NCBI GenBank assembly: GCA_017551215.1
Contig: JAFZMA010000123.1
Span: 1-25,887, forward strand
Source: Bacteroidales bacterium
GTDB lineage: Bacteria; Bacteroidota; Bacteroidia; Bacteroidales; UBA932
Direction: 5' to 3'
Length of the DNA: 25,887 nt
In this document: positions 14,910-23,523 of the stretch, piece by piece
Layout of the letters: every line of letters begins with the position of its first letter
Position numbering within the stretch: position 1 is the stretch's first letter
Notes under the pieces: generated by a model
What the model was told of the DNA's origin: nothing
What the model saw: only the letters and a program-made list of their open reading frames with translations
The model's database searches: none
Position numbers and translations under genes: made by a program

Positions 14910-15611
14910 ATGAGCCCTGAGGTCATATACAAGTTTTTTCCGGATCTTTCTCCGCGACAGAGACAGCTGTTTGAAAAGCTAGGCCCCTTGTATAGGGACT
15001 GGAATGCCAAGATCAACGTAATAAGCCGCAAAGACACGGATTGCTTCTATCTGCACCATGTTCTCCACTCGCTGGCCATAGCCAAGTTCATCGCTGAGTT
15101 TCTTCCGGAGACTGATTCAAAGATGAAATGTGAGCCTTCTGGTTTGGATAAGGCTTCTGAAAAGCAAGTATGCATAATGGATGTCGGGTGCGGGGGCGGT
15201 TTTCCCGGAATTCCGCTGGCAATCTTCTATCCGCAGGCTCAATTCCTCCTGGTGGATTCCATAGGAAAGAAAGTCAAGGTTGCGCAGGCTGTCGCCGACT
15301 CCATCGGCTTGAAAAACGTTAAAACCCTCCACGCCAGGGCGGAAGAGGTAAACCTCAAGGATCATTTCGGCAAGGCAAAAGCAGATCTGATTGTATCCAG
15401 GGCAGTTACCTCACTTGACAACTTCATTCCCTGGGTAAAGGGAAAATACTCTGAAGGTATCCTGTATCTGAAAGGCGGAAACCTGGAAGAAGAAATCGCC
15501 GAGGCTCAGAAGAAATGCAAAATTCGCCCTTCCCAAATCTTTCAGAAAGAAATAACCGATTGGTTCACAGATGATTACTTTAAGGAAAAGAAAGTCCTCT
15601 TAATAAAATAA
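14910..15611 (+). CDS. rsmG: 16S rRNA (guanine527-N7)-methyltransferase RsmG
   Basis: The 233-residue protein has the RsmG SAM-binding core 'DVGCGGGFPGIPLAIFYP' (about 91-108), 'LLVDSIGKKVKVAQAVA' and 'DLIVSRAV'. It begins with the usual 'LSPRQRQLFEKLGPLYRDWN' helix. RsmG methylates G527 in the 530 loop of 16S rRNA. It is slightly longer than E. coli RsmG because of a hydrophilic stretch of about 20 residues before the SAM motif (about 68-88). It is translated 3 bp after the sigma factor gene and is the last gene of the run that starts at trpS. Confidence 0.95.
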   Translation: MSPEVIYKFFPDLSPRQRQLFEKLGPLYRDWNAKINVISRKDTDCFYLHHVLHSLAIAKFIAEFLPETDSKMKCEPSGLDKASEKQVCIMDVGCGGGFPGIPLAIFYPQAQFLLVDSIGKKVKVAQAVADSIGLKNVKTLHARAEEVNLKDHFGKAKADLIVSRAVTSLDNFIPWVKGKYSEGILYLKGGNLEEEIAEAQKKCKIRPSQIFQKEITDWFTDDYFKEKKVLLIK

Positions 15612-15621
15612 GCATCATTTT

Positions 15622-15652
15622 TTTGGTGTTTGGGAAATTAATCTTATATTTG
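15622..15652 (+). promoter_or_regulatory. rpmH promoter
   Basis: TTTG at 15622-15625, a 19-bp spacer and TATATTTG at 15645-15652 form a textbook Bacteroidetes promoter. The predicted start is about 15657, with a 32-nt leader before rpmH. Confidence 0.8.
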
Positions 15653-15688
15653 CAGCCCAATTGACGAAAATAATAAAGAGTTAAAGAT

Positions 15689-15841
15689 ATGAAACGTACA
15701 TTCCAGCCTTCCATCCGCAAAAGACGCAACAAGCACGGATTCAGAGAGAGAATGAGCACTCCTAACGGAAGAAGAGTTCTCGCTGCACGCCGTCGCAGAG
15801 GAAGAAAAAAGCTTACAGTTTCTTCTGAGGACAGGTTCTAA
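15689..15841 (+). CDS. rpmH: 50S ribosomal protein L34
   Basis: The 50-codon gene starts [18 protein letters not shown] and continues with the Arg/Lys-rich '[20 protein letters not shown]' core that defines L34. Length and sequence are typical. L34 is a late-assembling protein of the large subunit. In many bacteria rpmH neighbours rnpA, yidC and dnaA; here it stands alone with its own strong promoter and an intrinsic terminator, between rsmG and the PASTA gene. Confidence 0.97.
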   Translation: MKRTFQPSIRKRRNKHGFRERMSTPNGRRVLAARRRRGRKKLTVSSEDRF

Positions 15842-15865
15842 TCCTGTTTTCGAGAGGTAGAGTGA

Positions 15866-15894
15866 GGCTGACCATTGTGTCAGCCCTTTTTTTT
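15866..15894 (+). terminator. rpmH intrinsic terminator
   Basis: GGCTGAC (15866-15872) pairs perfectly with GTCAGCC (15879-15885) around the loop CATTGT, followed by C and eight T (15887-15894). The -33 box of the next promoter lies in its loop. Confidence 0.92.
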
Positions 15895-15903
15895 GTATAT
15901 TTG
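15875..15903 (+). promoter_or_regulatory. PASTA-gene promoter overlapping the rpmH terminator
   Basis: TTG at 15875-15877 and TATATTTG at 15896-15903 (18-bp spacer) match the consensus. The predicted start is about 15908, only about 2 bases before the ATG at 15910. Confidence 0.6.
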
Positions 15904-15909
15904 TGTGCT

Positions 15910-16851
15910 ATGGCAAATAAGAAGACTCAGGAAAACACTTCAAAGTTCTGGTGGTTAAAGCATCTGGTGCTTGCTTTGATTGCCGCCTTTGTTACGGTAT
16001 TGGTTCTGTTCTGGATGCTGAAGGTGGTTACGCGCCACGGCCAGACTCTGGAAGTTCCGGACATGACCAACATGACCATTTCGGAAGCCAGAAAGGTGGC
16101 AAAGAAGAATCATATCAGGATAAAGATTACAGATTCCGTTTACATCCCTCAGCTTCACGCAGGCCAGGTTCTGAAGCAGACCCCAAGAGCCGGTTCCCTT
16201 GTAAAGAAAAACCGCAATATCCTGATTACCATTAACTCTCTGGTACCGATGATGGTAAAGGCTCCTGATGTTGTAGGCTATTCCCTGAGGCAGGCAGAGA
16301 GTAATCTTCATGCGGCAAACCTCAGGATTGGACGGCTTAACTATGTGCCAGACATTGCAACGAACAGCGTCATGGGGCAGTCTATCAAGGGCAAGCCACT
16401 GGTTCCGGGAACGGATATTCCGGCCCAGAGCGAGATAGACCTGACTCTGGGACTCAGCGGCAGCGACTGCTGGACAAGGGTTCCAAACCTTCTGACCCTT
16501 CCTTATCACAGGGTAAAGAGCGAACTCACATACAATTCCCTTAATCTGGACAGGATATTGTTCGACGGAACCGTGAATACTTACGCAGATACCCTGAACT
16601 CCATAGTTTACAAGCAGGAGCCGGCTCCTACAATTGGCAATTCCGTGAGAATGGGAACGGGCGTAACCCTGTATCTTACTTTGAACAAAGACCTTGCTGA
16701 GCTCAACAAGAAGAACATAAAGGCTAAGGACCAGGTTAGGGACACTACCATAGCTCTTCCTAAGGACACCCAGCTGGAAGAAGCCAAGCCGGAAGAAAGC
16801 TCAGAAGAGGCCCAGCCTGCTGACACGAACAACGACGAGCCTGAACTCTAA
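15910..16851 (+). CDS. Single-pass membrane protein with three PASTA domains
   Basis: Starting at the ATG at 15910 gives 313 residues; a GTG at 15862 would sit upstream of the -7 element and in the terminator region. A short basic cytoplasmic segment precedes one transmembrane helix (about 15-38). Three PASTA-like domains follow: about 40-115 ('LEVPDMTNMTISEARKVAK'), 116-185 ('VKAPDVVGYSLRQAESNL') and 186-265 ('TRVPNLLTLPYHRVKSEL'), then a Glu/Pro-rich acidic tail. PASTA domains bind muropeptides and in other phyla are attached to Ser/Thr kinases or PBPs. Here there is no kinase domain. A role in cell-wall sensing or assembly is inferred. It is 6 bp upstream of rluD. Confidence 0.88.
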   Translation: MANKKTQENTSKFWWLKHLVLALIAAFVTVLVLFWMLKVVTRHGQTLEVPDMTNMTISEARKVAKKNHIRIKITDSVYIPQLHAGQVLKQTPRAGSLVKKNRNILITINSLVPMMVKAPDVVGYSLRQAESNLHAANLRIGRLNYVPDIATNSVMGQSIKGKPLVPGTDIPAQSEIDLTLGLSGSDCWTRVPNLLTLPYHRVKSELTYNSLNLDRILFDGTVNTYADTLNSIVYKQEPAPTIGNSVRMGTGVTLYLTLNKDLAELNKKNIKAKDQVRDTTIALPKDTQLEEAKPEESSEEAQPADTNNDEPEL

Positions 16852-16857
16852 CCATTT

Positions 16858-17958
16858 ATGGGCTCTTCCAAGAAGAAAAATACAGTAAAGAAACTTGCCG
16901 ACAAGTTAAGTTCCCTTCCTCAATCCAACGAGGATGTTTCTGACTTGGAATTCACCGATGACGAGAACGTAGAGGAGCTCTTTGAACACTATAAATTCAT
17001 AGTGGACAAGGGCCAGTCTATGATGAGGCTGGACAAGTACATCACCTCCAAGATGTTCGAGACATCGCGCAGCCGCGTTCAGATGGCGATAGAGGCCGGA
17101 TACGTGAGGATTGGAGGCAAGATTGCCAAGTCCAACTACAAGGTAAAGCCTCTGGACGAGATTTCCCTGGTATTCCCTTACGAGAAGAGAGTCAGGGACA
17201 TAGGGCCGGAGAACATTCCTCTGAACATTGTATATGAAGATGACGATGTGATTGTAATCAACAAGGAAGCCGGCATGGTGGTTCATCCCGGACACGGCCA
17301 TTTCTCCGGCACTCTGGTCAATGCCGTTGCATATCATCTTGGAGGAAAGAACGGAATACTTGTCCACAGGATAGACAAGGACACTTCCGGAATCCTTGTC
17401 ATAGCAAAGAACGAGGAAGCCCAGATGAAACTGGCCAAACAGTTCTTCGACCATACCACAAAACGCAAATACGTGGCCATTGTCTGGGGCAACGTGGAGC
17501 AGGACGAGGGCACGGTGGAGGGTAACATAACCCGCGATGAATCTGACCGTATGCGTTTTACCGTATCAAAAGATCCGTCCAAGGGTAAGCATGCCGTAAC
17601 CCACTACAGGGTGCTGGAAAGACTTGGATATGTAACGGTTGTGGAATGTATTCTGGAAACCGGAAGAACCCACCAGATTAGGGTTCACATGAAATATCTT
17701 GGGCATCCTCTCTTCAACGACGAACGTTACGGTGGAAACAAAATTCTTCAGGGCACCGTATTCACAAAATACAAGCAGTTCATAGAAAACTGTTTCAAGA
17801 TTCTGCCACGCCAGGGACTCCATGCCAAGACTCTAGGTTTCATTCACCCGACAACCGGTCAGCAAATGAATTTTGATTCCCCTATTCCTGCTGACATGCA
17901 GGCGCTTATAGAGAAAATGCGCTCCTATATCAAATCCCGAAACGATATAGAAGGGTAA
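16858..17958 (+). CDS. rluD: RluA/RluD-family 23S rRNA pseudouridine synthase
   Basis: The 366-residue protein has a charged N-terminal extension (about 1-50), an S4 RNA-binding domain (about 56-115, 'MRLDKYITSKMFETSRSRVQ') and the RluA catalytic domain with 'HRIDKDTSGILVIAKN' (catalytic D173) and 'ETGRTHQIRVHMKYLGHPL'. S4 plus this catalytic motif points to RluD (23S U1911/1915/1917) rather than RluA, which lacks S4. The neighbouring PASTA gene is a common Bacteroidetes arrangement. Its 3' end overlaps the convergent outer-membrane barrel gene by 29 bp, and I see no terminator between them. Confidence 0.92.
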   Translation: MGSSKKKNTVKKLADKLSSLPQSNEDVSDLEFTDDENVEELFEHYKFIVDKGQSMMRLDKYITSKMFETSRSRVQMAIEAGYVRIGGKIAKSNYKVKPLDEISLVFPYEKRVRDIGPENIPLNIVYEDDDVIVINKEAGMVVHPGHGHFSGTLVNAVAYHLGGKNGILVHRIDKDTSGILVIAKNEEAQMKLAKQFFDHTTKRKYVAIVWGNVEQDEGTVEGNITRDESDRMRFTVSKDPSKGKHAVTHYRVLERLGYVTVVECILETGRTHQIRVHMKYLGHPLFNDERYGGNKILQGTVFTKYKQFIENCFKILPRQGLHAKTLGFIHPTTGQQMNFDSPIPADMQALIEKMRSYIKSRNDIEG

Positions 17959-20632
17959 ACATCAGATAGCGTCCCAGAGTGTTGTTTCTTACATCCTGAT
18001 AATAGTTTTCCGCGTTTGTCCTTGAAATGGACTTGTTGGATTTCAGAATGTCATAGATCTTGACTCTGGCTGTCATTTTCTTGTGGTAGAAAGTCTTTGA
18101 AAGGGATGCGTTCCAGATTGTCTGGGATCTGCCGTAACCTTCTGAATATCCAATGAAAAAGCGGTGTGTAACATCTGAAGCAATATTCCAGGTCTTGTTG
18201 ATTGTCCAGTTAACCGAGCCACTTGCCCTGTTGGTCCACAGAGAAAGGTTCTCCAGAGATTCAGACGAATACCATGTCCTTCTGTAGGAGAGGGCCAGAG
18301 AGGCTGTAGCCTCAAAGTCGTCCAGCCTGTAGCTCAAGCGGTTACTTAATCCGAAATTCAGATTGGTGGTCTGGTTTTCCTCAAAGTTAGAATTAACGTT
18401 CAGATAGCTGATTCCGTTGTTCAGTGCTGACCTTGTCCACAGGTTCCAATAGAAATCCGTTTCGGGAATCCTGTAGTTATACATGAGCCTTAATTCTGCA
18501 CTGTAAATCCCCTTGTCCGAATTTATGTACTTTCTCAGCTGAACGCCATCCTGAGTATATTCCTTTCTGTTTATTATGCTGTTTGAAGTGTATCTGCCCC
18601 TGAAAGTTACACTGAACCAACGGAAACGGTTACGCTTTCCGGTACGGTACTCCATATCCAGGTTGTGCGTGAAGGAAGGGTTGAGCCTGTCGTTACCCTC
18701 CTGCACAACAAGGGGATTGGAATTGTCTTTAAGCGGAAGCAACTGGCTCAGCGATGGCTGTGAGGTTGTTCCCCGATATGTAATGCGGAGGTATCTGCTG
18801 CCGTCGAACCTGTGGATGAACCTTGCCGTTGGAGCAATGTTGTAAACGGTGTAGGATGTATCCTTTCCCCTTCCAGTGCTCTCTGTTGTAGAAGGTTGCA
18901 GAGACGCCCCCACCATAAAGTTGTAGTCTTTCTCCTGCTTTCGGAAACTCAGTTCATATCTTCTTGTGGAAAAGTCTCCTTTATAGTCTCTTGTAAGGTC
19001 TTCATCAGGAATGTCATACTTGCCTGTTTCAGGATTCAAATCGAATGTGTTCCTGAGCGTTGTGGAATGAGTCTTTGCATTGCGGTGAGCGAACTGCAGG
19101 AAATAGTTCTTTCCAAGTGGCTCTGTGTAAGTGAAATACACGGCATATCCGTCGCTTGTATTGCGACGGTGATAAGACTGGTCCACATTCTTTGTACGGT
19201 TGATTGCCCCGTTTTTGAAATAAGATGTGGCGGACTGATTGAATCCGTCTGCTGTATTGCGTGAGAAATTGTAGTTCAGCACAAGGGCCATTGTCCTTCC
19301 GGGCTTTCCGAGCCTTTGTCTCCATATAAAGGTAACTGCTCCCTTGCTTGAGGAATTGTCTCCGAACGAGGAGCTTGTTCCCCTGTTGGTTGAGTCTGAA
19401 TTCCTGAGAGTTGTAAAGTTACGTCCCCTGGAGAATTCTCCTCCGCCAACCTGAAGGGACGGCCTCAGTGTGAAAGAAGTGTTTTCCGTTGGGGAATAAA
19501 CGGTCTCGCTGTTAAAGCGGTGACCGTGAGTCTTGTTGCGGTTGGAATTTATGGAGTGGGAATACTGCGTTACCCCATCGCTGAGATAAGAGACCCTGTC
19601 TACAGTCTGTTCAATTACCTGGTCAGAGGTGGAATAGAGGTAACTGTTCTGTGTCTTGAGCTTTTTGTTCCTGCTTTCGTAGTTGTAGTTGGCCCCGGCC
19701 ATCTTGCTGGCTGTCACGCCATTGCCGGTAGCGGTATTACCTACGAGAGAAGTCAGCATGTCCATTGCCATATCCCTGAATCCGGCGTTGTTGGTGTTGT
19801 TGGCGTTGCCTATTATGCTGAGCTGGGAGGTGTTTGTGAAACGTCCGGCAAGAAGGGCTCCCTCGTAGCGTTTGTCGGAACCGTAACCGCCGCCCATGTT
19901 GCCGAACCAGTTATCGAAGATTCCGTTTTTAAGGCTGAGATCCAGAACTGTTTCCTCCTCTCCGTCATCAATGCCGGTAAAGCGGGCCTCGTCGCTCTGG
20001 CGGTCCAACAGCCGTATCTTCTCCACTATCTTGGCCGGTATGTTCTTGGAAGCCAGGTTGGGATCGTCCATAAAGAACGTCTTTCCGTCTATCATTATCT
20101 TCTTGACCTCCTTGCCGTCCGCATAGATTTTCCCGTCCTCTATTTCCACTCCAGGGAGTTTTTTGATGAGTTCCTCCAGCATATCAGCCTCTTCCATCTT
20201 GAAGGAAGATGCGTTAAACTCTATGGTATCCTGCTTTACCAGAATCTGGTTGCCGGTAGCGCTTACCGTAATGGAAGACAGCTGGTTGGCGGAAGCCAGA
20301 TATATGGTTCCAATATCGTTTGTCCCCCTTTTGACATCCACGGTTGCAGTATGGGTTTTATAGCCCACATAATCTATCCTGGCCTCTGCCCTTCCTACCG
20401 GAACCCGTTTGATTATTGCCGTTCCGGTGGAATCTGTCATGGCATGATGCCTTGGATTAGTCTCCCCTATGTACTTTACGCTGAACAGGGCGGCTTCCAC
20501 CGGAGTGTGGGTGGCACTGTCCAGAACAATAACTTTCAATGTATTCTGGGCAAAAAGAACATATCCCCCGCCGCTCACGGAGAGCATGACGAGGGAGATG
20601 ATCAAAATCCCGATGGAAAACAAGCGTTTCAA
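17930..20632 (-). CDS. TonB-receptor-like outer-membrane barrel protein (second of tandem pair)
   Basis: I propose the TTG at 20632, one base after the upstream stop and behind a purine-rich GGAAGAAGAAGA. It gives 900 residues beginning MKRLFSIGILIISLVML, a proper signal peptide. A GTG further upstream (20710) would add a non-signal acidic stretch and overlap the previous gene by 77 bp. Mature domains: carboxypeptidase-regulatory-like (about 30-115), plug (about 120-225, 'LEELIKKLPGVEIEDGKIYA'), then a long beta-barrel ending 'GRYLMFTLLYRFGI'. It belongs to the outer-membrane beta-barrel family 3 group found across Bacteroidetes. No SusD partner is adjacent, so glycan import is not indicated; the substrate is unknown. 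It parallels its neighbour throughout and lacks that protein's Gly-rich tail. Confidence 0.87.
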   Translation of the reverse strand: MKRLFSIGILIISLVMLSVSGGGYVLFAQNTLKVIVLDSATHTPVEAALFSVKYIGETNPRHHAMTDSTGTAIIKRVPVGRAEARIDYVGYKTHTATVDVKRGTNDIGTIYLASANQLSSITVSATGNQILVKQDTIEFNASSFKMEEADMLEELIKKLPGVEIEDGKIYADGKEVKKIMIDGKTFFMDDPNLASKNIPAKIVEKIRLLDRQSDEARFTGIDDGEEETVLDLSLKNGIFDNWFGNMGGGYGSDKRYEGALLAGRFTNTSQLSIIGNANNTNNAGFRDMAMDMLTSLVGNTATGNGVTASKMAGANYNYESRNKKLKTQNSYLYSTSDQVIEQTVDRVSYLSDGVTQYSHSINSNRNKTHGHRFNSETVYSPTENTSFTLRPSLQVGGGEFSRGRNFTTLRNSDSTNRGTSSSFGDNSSSKGAVTFIWRQRLGKPGRTMALVLNYNFSRNTADGFNQSATSYFKNGAINRTKNVDQSYHRRNTSDGYAVYFTYTEPLGKNYFLQFAHRNAKTHSTTLRNTFDLNPETGKYDIPDEDLTRDYKGDFSTRRYELSFRKQEKDYNFMVGASLQPSTTESTGRGKDTSYTVYNIAPTARFIHRFDGSRYLRITYRGTTSQPSLSQLLPLKDNSNPLVVQEGNDRLNPSFTHNLDMEYRTGKRNRFRWFSVTFRGRYTSNSIINRKEYTQDGVQLRKYINSDKGIYSAELRLMYNYRIPETDFYWNLWTRSALNNGISYLNVNSNFEENQTTNLNFGLSNRLSYRLDDFEATASLALSYRRTWYSSESLENLSLWTNRASGSVNWTINKTWNIASDVTHRFFIGYSEGYGRSQTIWNASLSKTFYHKKMTARVKIYDILKSNKSISRTNAENYYQDVRNNTLGRYLMFTLLYRFGI
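19944..19998. repeat. 55-bp perfect repeat, copy in second barrel gene
   Basis: This segment is identical base for base to 22795-22849. It encodes the plug-domain peptide SDEARFTGIDDGEEETVL. Confidence 0.9.
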
Positions 20633-20633
20633 T

Positions 20634-23474
20634 TTATCTTCTTCTTCCGCCGAATCCGCCGCCTCCTGGAGGAGGTCCCATGAATCCGCCTCTGCGGTTG
20701 CCTCCCTCACGCATGCTCCTGCCTCCGAAGCTTCCGAAACGGTAGGTAAGAGTGAACATTACATAGCGACCGAGAGTGTTGTTGGTTACATCCTCAAAGT
20801 AGTTCTCGGATGTTGTCCTATAGGTGTTCCTGGACTTGTTGAGGATATCGTAAACCCTTACCTTGAAGGTGAATGCGTTCCTGTAGAAGGTCTTGGAGAT
20901 TTCTCCGTTCCATATTGTCTGAGGGTCTCCGAAACCTGCTGAATAACCCTTGTAGAACCTGTAGTTAACATCTGTGGTTATGTTGAAGGTCTTGAGGAAA
21001 GTCCAGTTAATGCTGGCGTTAAGACGGTTAGACCAAGTCCTTACATTGTCCATAGTCTTGACGCTGTACCAAGCGTTTCGGAAACCGGTTCCGCCGCCTA
21101 CTCTGGCCTCAAAGTTGTCCAGACGGTAGGTAATGTTTGCATTCAGGTTAATATTCAGGTTCTTGGTCTCGTTTTCTACATAATCTCCGCCAGAAGCAAC
21201 ATAACTGATACCGTTTCCATAGCTCATTCTGGACATCATATTGATGGAGAAGTCGCTCTTTGCTATCTTGGAGTTGAAGAATACTCCACCGGAGATATTG
21301 TAGATACCCTTATCTGCATTCACGTAGCGGCTATGGCGCACACCGTCAGAGGTGTAGTTCATCTGATTGATGATGCTCTTGGTGGTGTACTGCAGTTCTA
21401 CATTCGCACGTAAGAAAGTGAATGTAGCGCGGTTGGAAGAATTATACTCTCCGCCCACACGGTGGGAGAATGAAGGATTCAGCTTGTCGTTACCTTCCTG
21501 CACATAGAGAGGATTGGAGTTATCCGGAATAGGAAGCATCTGGTTCAGAGAAGGCTGGCTTGTCCTTCCCCAGTAATAGACTCTCAGGAACTTCTCCTCG
21601 CTGATCCTGTAGTCCAGTCTTGCGGACGGGGCAAAGTTCGTAACGGAATAGGAAGTATCCCTGCCTCTTCCTATGCTGGTGGTCTTAGACGGTGAAGCGC
21701 TGATACCGAACATGAAGTTGTATTTCTCCTCCTGCTTCCTCAGGGCAAGCTCTATCCTCTGTGTCTGGAAGTTTCCCATATAGCTGCTGGAGTACTCCTC
21801 GTTCTTTATAGAATAGGTATCGGTTACAGGATCGTAGTCGTTGGTATTTTTTACAGTGTTGGAGTGGTTGCGGTTGTAACGGTAGGATGTCTGGATGAAG
21901 TAGTTCTTTCCCAGAGGCTCAGTGTAGGAGAAATTGAATCCGAACTGGTTGGACCTCTGGTTCTGGTGGTACTTCTGGTTTATCTCGTCTGTCGATGAGA
22001 TCGCTTTATCTTTGAAATAATGAGTCTCTGAGATATTGAAAGCATCTGAAGAGTTGTTTGAGAAGTTGTAGTTGAACCTCAGTGTCATGGTTCTTCCCGG
22101 CTTCCACAGCCTCTGCCTCCACATTGCGCTACCGCCTGCCTGGAAGGAGTGGTTGTCTCCGAAATTGGAGTTGAATCCACGGTTTGTGGAATCTCCACCC
22201 CTGAGAGTGTAGAAATCGCTTCTTGAATCGAAGTCACCGTTACCAACCCTAATATAAGGACGGAAGATGAAGGATGTTGCGTCTGTAGGGTTGTACTCTA
22301 TTTCGCTGTCGAACCTGTGACCGTGAGATACGGTATTCTGCTTTCCGTTTGACCAGTTATTCTGCTCCAGAGTCTCAGAAAGCATCGTGGTCCTGTCTTT
22401 TGTCTCCAACACATCCTTGTCTGTAGTTGAATACAGATAGCTGGAGTTAACCTTTAGCTTCTTGTTGTCTGACTGGTAGTTGATGTTAGAACCGGCCATC
22501 TTGCTGGCAGTGATTCCGTTGCCTGTCCATGAGAATCCTCCTGGTCCGCCACCACGGCCGCCCATATTCATTCCGCCCATTCCTCCGCCACTCATCATCA
22601 CGCTCATCATTGAACCTGCCATATCGTTGAAGCCACGGTTATTGGTGTTGTTGGCGTTGCCAAGCAGGCTTATCTGGAGATTCTTGGTAAATCTTCCAAC
22701 CATGAAGGATCCCTCGTATCTCTTGTCTGATCCGTAGCCGCCTCCAACGTTTCCGATCCATCCTTCGGCCATACCTTTCTTGAGACTAAGGTCTAGAACT
22801 GTTTCCTCCTCTCCGTCATCAATGCCGGTAAAGCGGGCCTCGTCGCTCTTCCTCTCAACCACCTTCACCTTCTCTATGATCTTGGCAGGCAGGTTCTTAG
22901 AAGCCAGCTGAGGGTCATCCATAAAGAAGACCTTGCCGTCTATCATTATCTTGTTGATTGTCTTTCCGTTAGCGGTAATCGTACCGTCTGAGTCTATTTC
23001 CACGCCTGGAAGTTTCTTGAGAAGTTCCTCCAGCATGTCCGTCTCGTTGGTCTTGAAAGAAGATGCATTATATTCTATGGTATCCTTCTTTACCACCATC
23101 TGGTTTCCGGCTGCAGTCACCACTATGCTTGACAAAGTATTCTGCCCGTTCAGATACACGGTCCCAATGTCGTTCGCTCCTCTGTGCACGTCGAAAACCT
23201 GGTAATGCTGGCGATAGCCCACGCACTCGATGTGGACTGTGGCTCTTCCTACAGGGGCGCTCTTGATTATGGCCACTCCAGTGGAGTCTGTAAGCGCATA
23301 ACGCTTGGCCTGAGTCTCGCCAATATACTTGATGCTCATTGTGGCAAATTCGACAGGCGCATGAGACGCACTGTCCAGAACCATGACTTTCAACGAGTTC
23401 TGAGAATAAGTCTTACCGCTGCCAAGCAACAGGAAGGCTAAAATCAAAGGGAAGAATAAATATATCTTTTTCAT
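20634..23474 (-). CDS. TonB-receptor-like outer-membrane barrel protein with Gly/Arg-rich tail (first of tandem pair)
   Basis: The ATG at 23474 gives 946 residues with signal peptide MKKIYLFFPLILAFLLLGSG; a TTG three codons upstream is less likely. Domain order is carboxypeptidase-regulatory-like (about 28-112), plug (about 118-225) and a barrel with many aromatic-ended strands to 'GRYVMFTLTYRFG'. Two low-complexity parts stand out: a Met/Gly-rich loop (about residues 285-315, 'MSGGGMGGMNMGGRGGGPGG') in the barrel entrance, and a C-terminal extension of about 29 residues rich in Gly, Arg and Pro after the last strand, where barrels normally end. It is 49 bp downstream of ruvC. Ligand unknown. 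Confidence 0.88.
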   Translation of the reverse strand: MKKIYLFFPLILAFLLLGSGKTYSQNSLKVMVLDSASHAPVEFATMSIKYIGETQAKRYALTDSTGVAIIKSAPVGRATVHIECVGYRQHYQVFDVHRGANDIGTVYLNGQNTLSSIVVTAAGNQMVVKKDTIEYNASSFKTNETDMLEELLKKLPGVEIDSDGTITANGKTINKIMIDGKVFFMDDPQLASKNLPAKIIEKVKVVERKSDEARFTGIDDGEEETVLDLSLKKGMAEGWIGNVGGGYGSDKRYEGSFMVGRFTKNLQISLLGNANNTNNRGFNDMAGSMMSVMMSGGGMGGMNMGGRGGGPGGFSWTGNGITASKMAGSNINYQSDNKKLKVNSSYLYSTTDKDVLETKDRTTMLSETLEQNNWSNGKQNTVSHGHRFDSEIEYNPTDATSFIFRPYIRVGNGDFDSRSDFYTLRGGDSTNRGFNSNFGDNHSFQAGGSAMWRQRLWKPGRTMTLRFNYNFSNNSSDAFNISETHYFKDKAISSTDEINQKYHQNQRSNQFGFNFSYTEPLGKNYFIQTSYRYNRNHSNTVKNTNDYDPVTDTYSIKNEEYSSSYMGNFQTQRIELALRKQEEKYNFMFGISASPSKTTSIGRGRDTSYSVTNFAPSARLDYRISEEKFLRVYYWGRTSQPSLNQMLPIPDNSNPLYVQEGNDKLNPSFSHRVGGEYNSSNRATFTFLRANVELQYTTKSIINQMNYTSDGVRHSRYVNADKGIYNISGGVFFNSKIAKSDFSINMMSRMSYGNGISYVASGGDYVENETKNLNINLNANITYRLDNFEARVGGGTGFRNAWYSVKTMDNVRTWSNRLNASINWTFLKTFNITTDVNYRFYKGYSAGFGDPQTIWNGEISKTFYRNAFTFKVRVYDILNKSRNTYRTTSENYFEDVTNNTLGRYVMFTLTYRFGSFGGRSMREGGNRRGGFMGPPPGGGGFGGRRR
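22795..22849. repeat. 55-bp perfect repeat, copy in first barrel gene
   Basis: Identical to 19944-19998, including third codon positions. Flanking bases differ on both sides. Confidence 0.9.
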
Positions 23475-23523
23475 AAAAATCAATTTACAACGTTTTAGAC
23501 ACAGGCAAAACCAAAAAGTAAAA

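Noticed and set aside
2707..19585. Chi or KOPS as explanation of the repeated decamer
   Set aside because: These are polar; five copies in each orientation within 17 kb do not fit.
19520..20683. Long + strand open frame (387 codons) opposite the second barrel gene
   Set aside because: It mirrors a well-supported coding gene, has no recognisable domain and its Cys/Val/Gly-rich composition is typical of an antisense shadow.
20630..20710. Frameshift or fusion between the two barrel genes
   Set aside because: The overlap arises only from an unlikely upstream GTG; each gene has a complete signal peptide and barrel.
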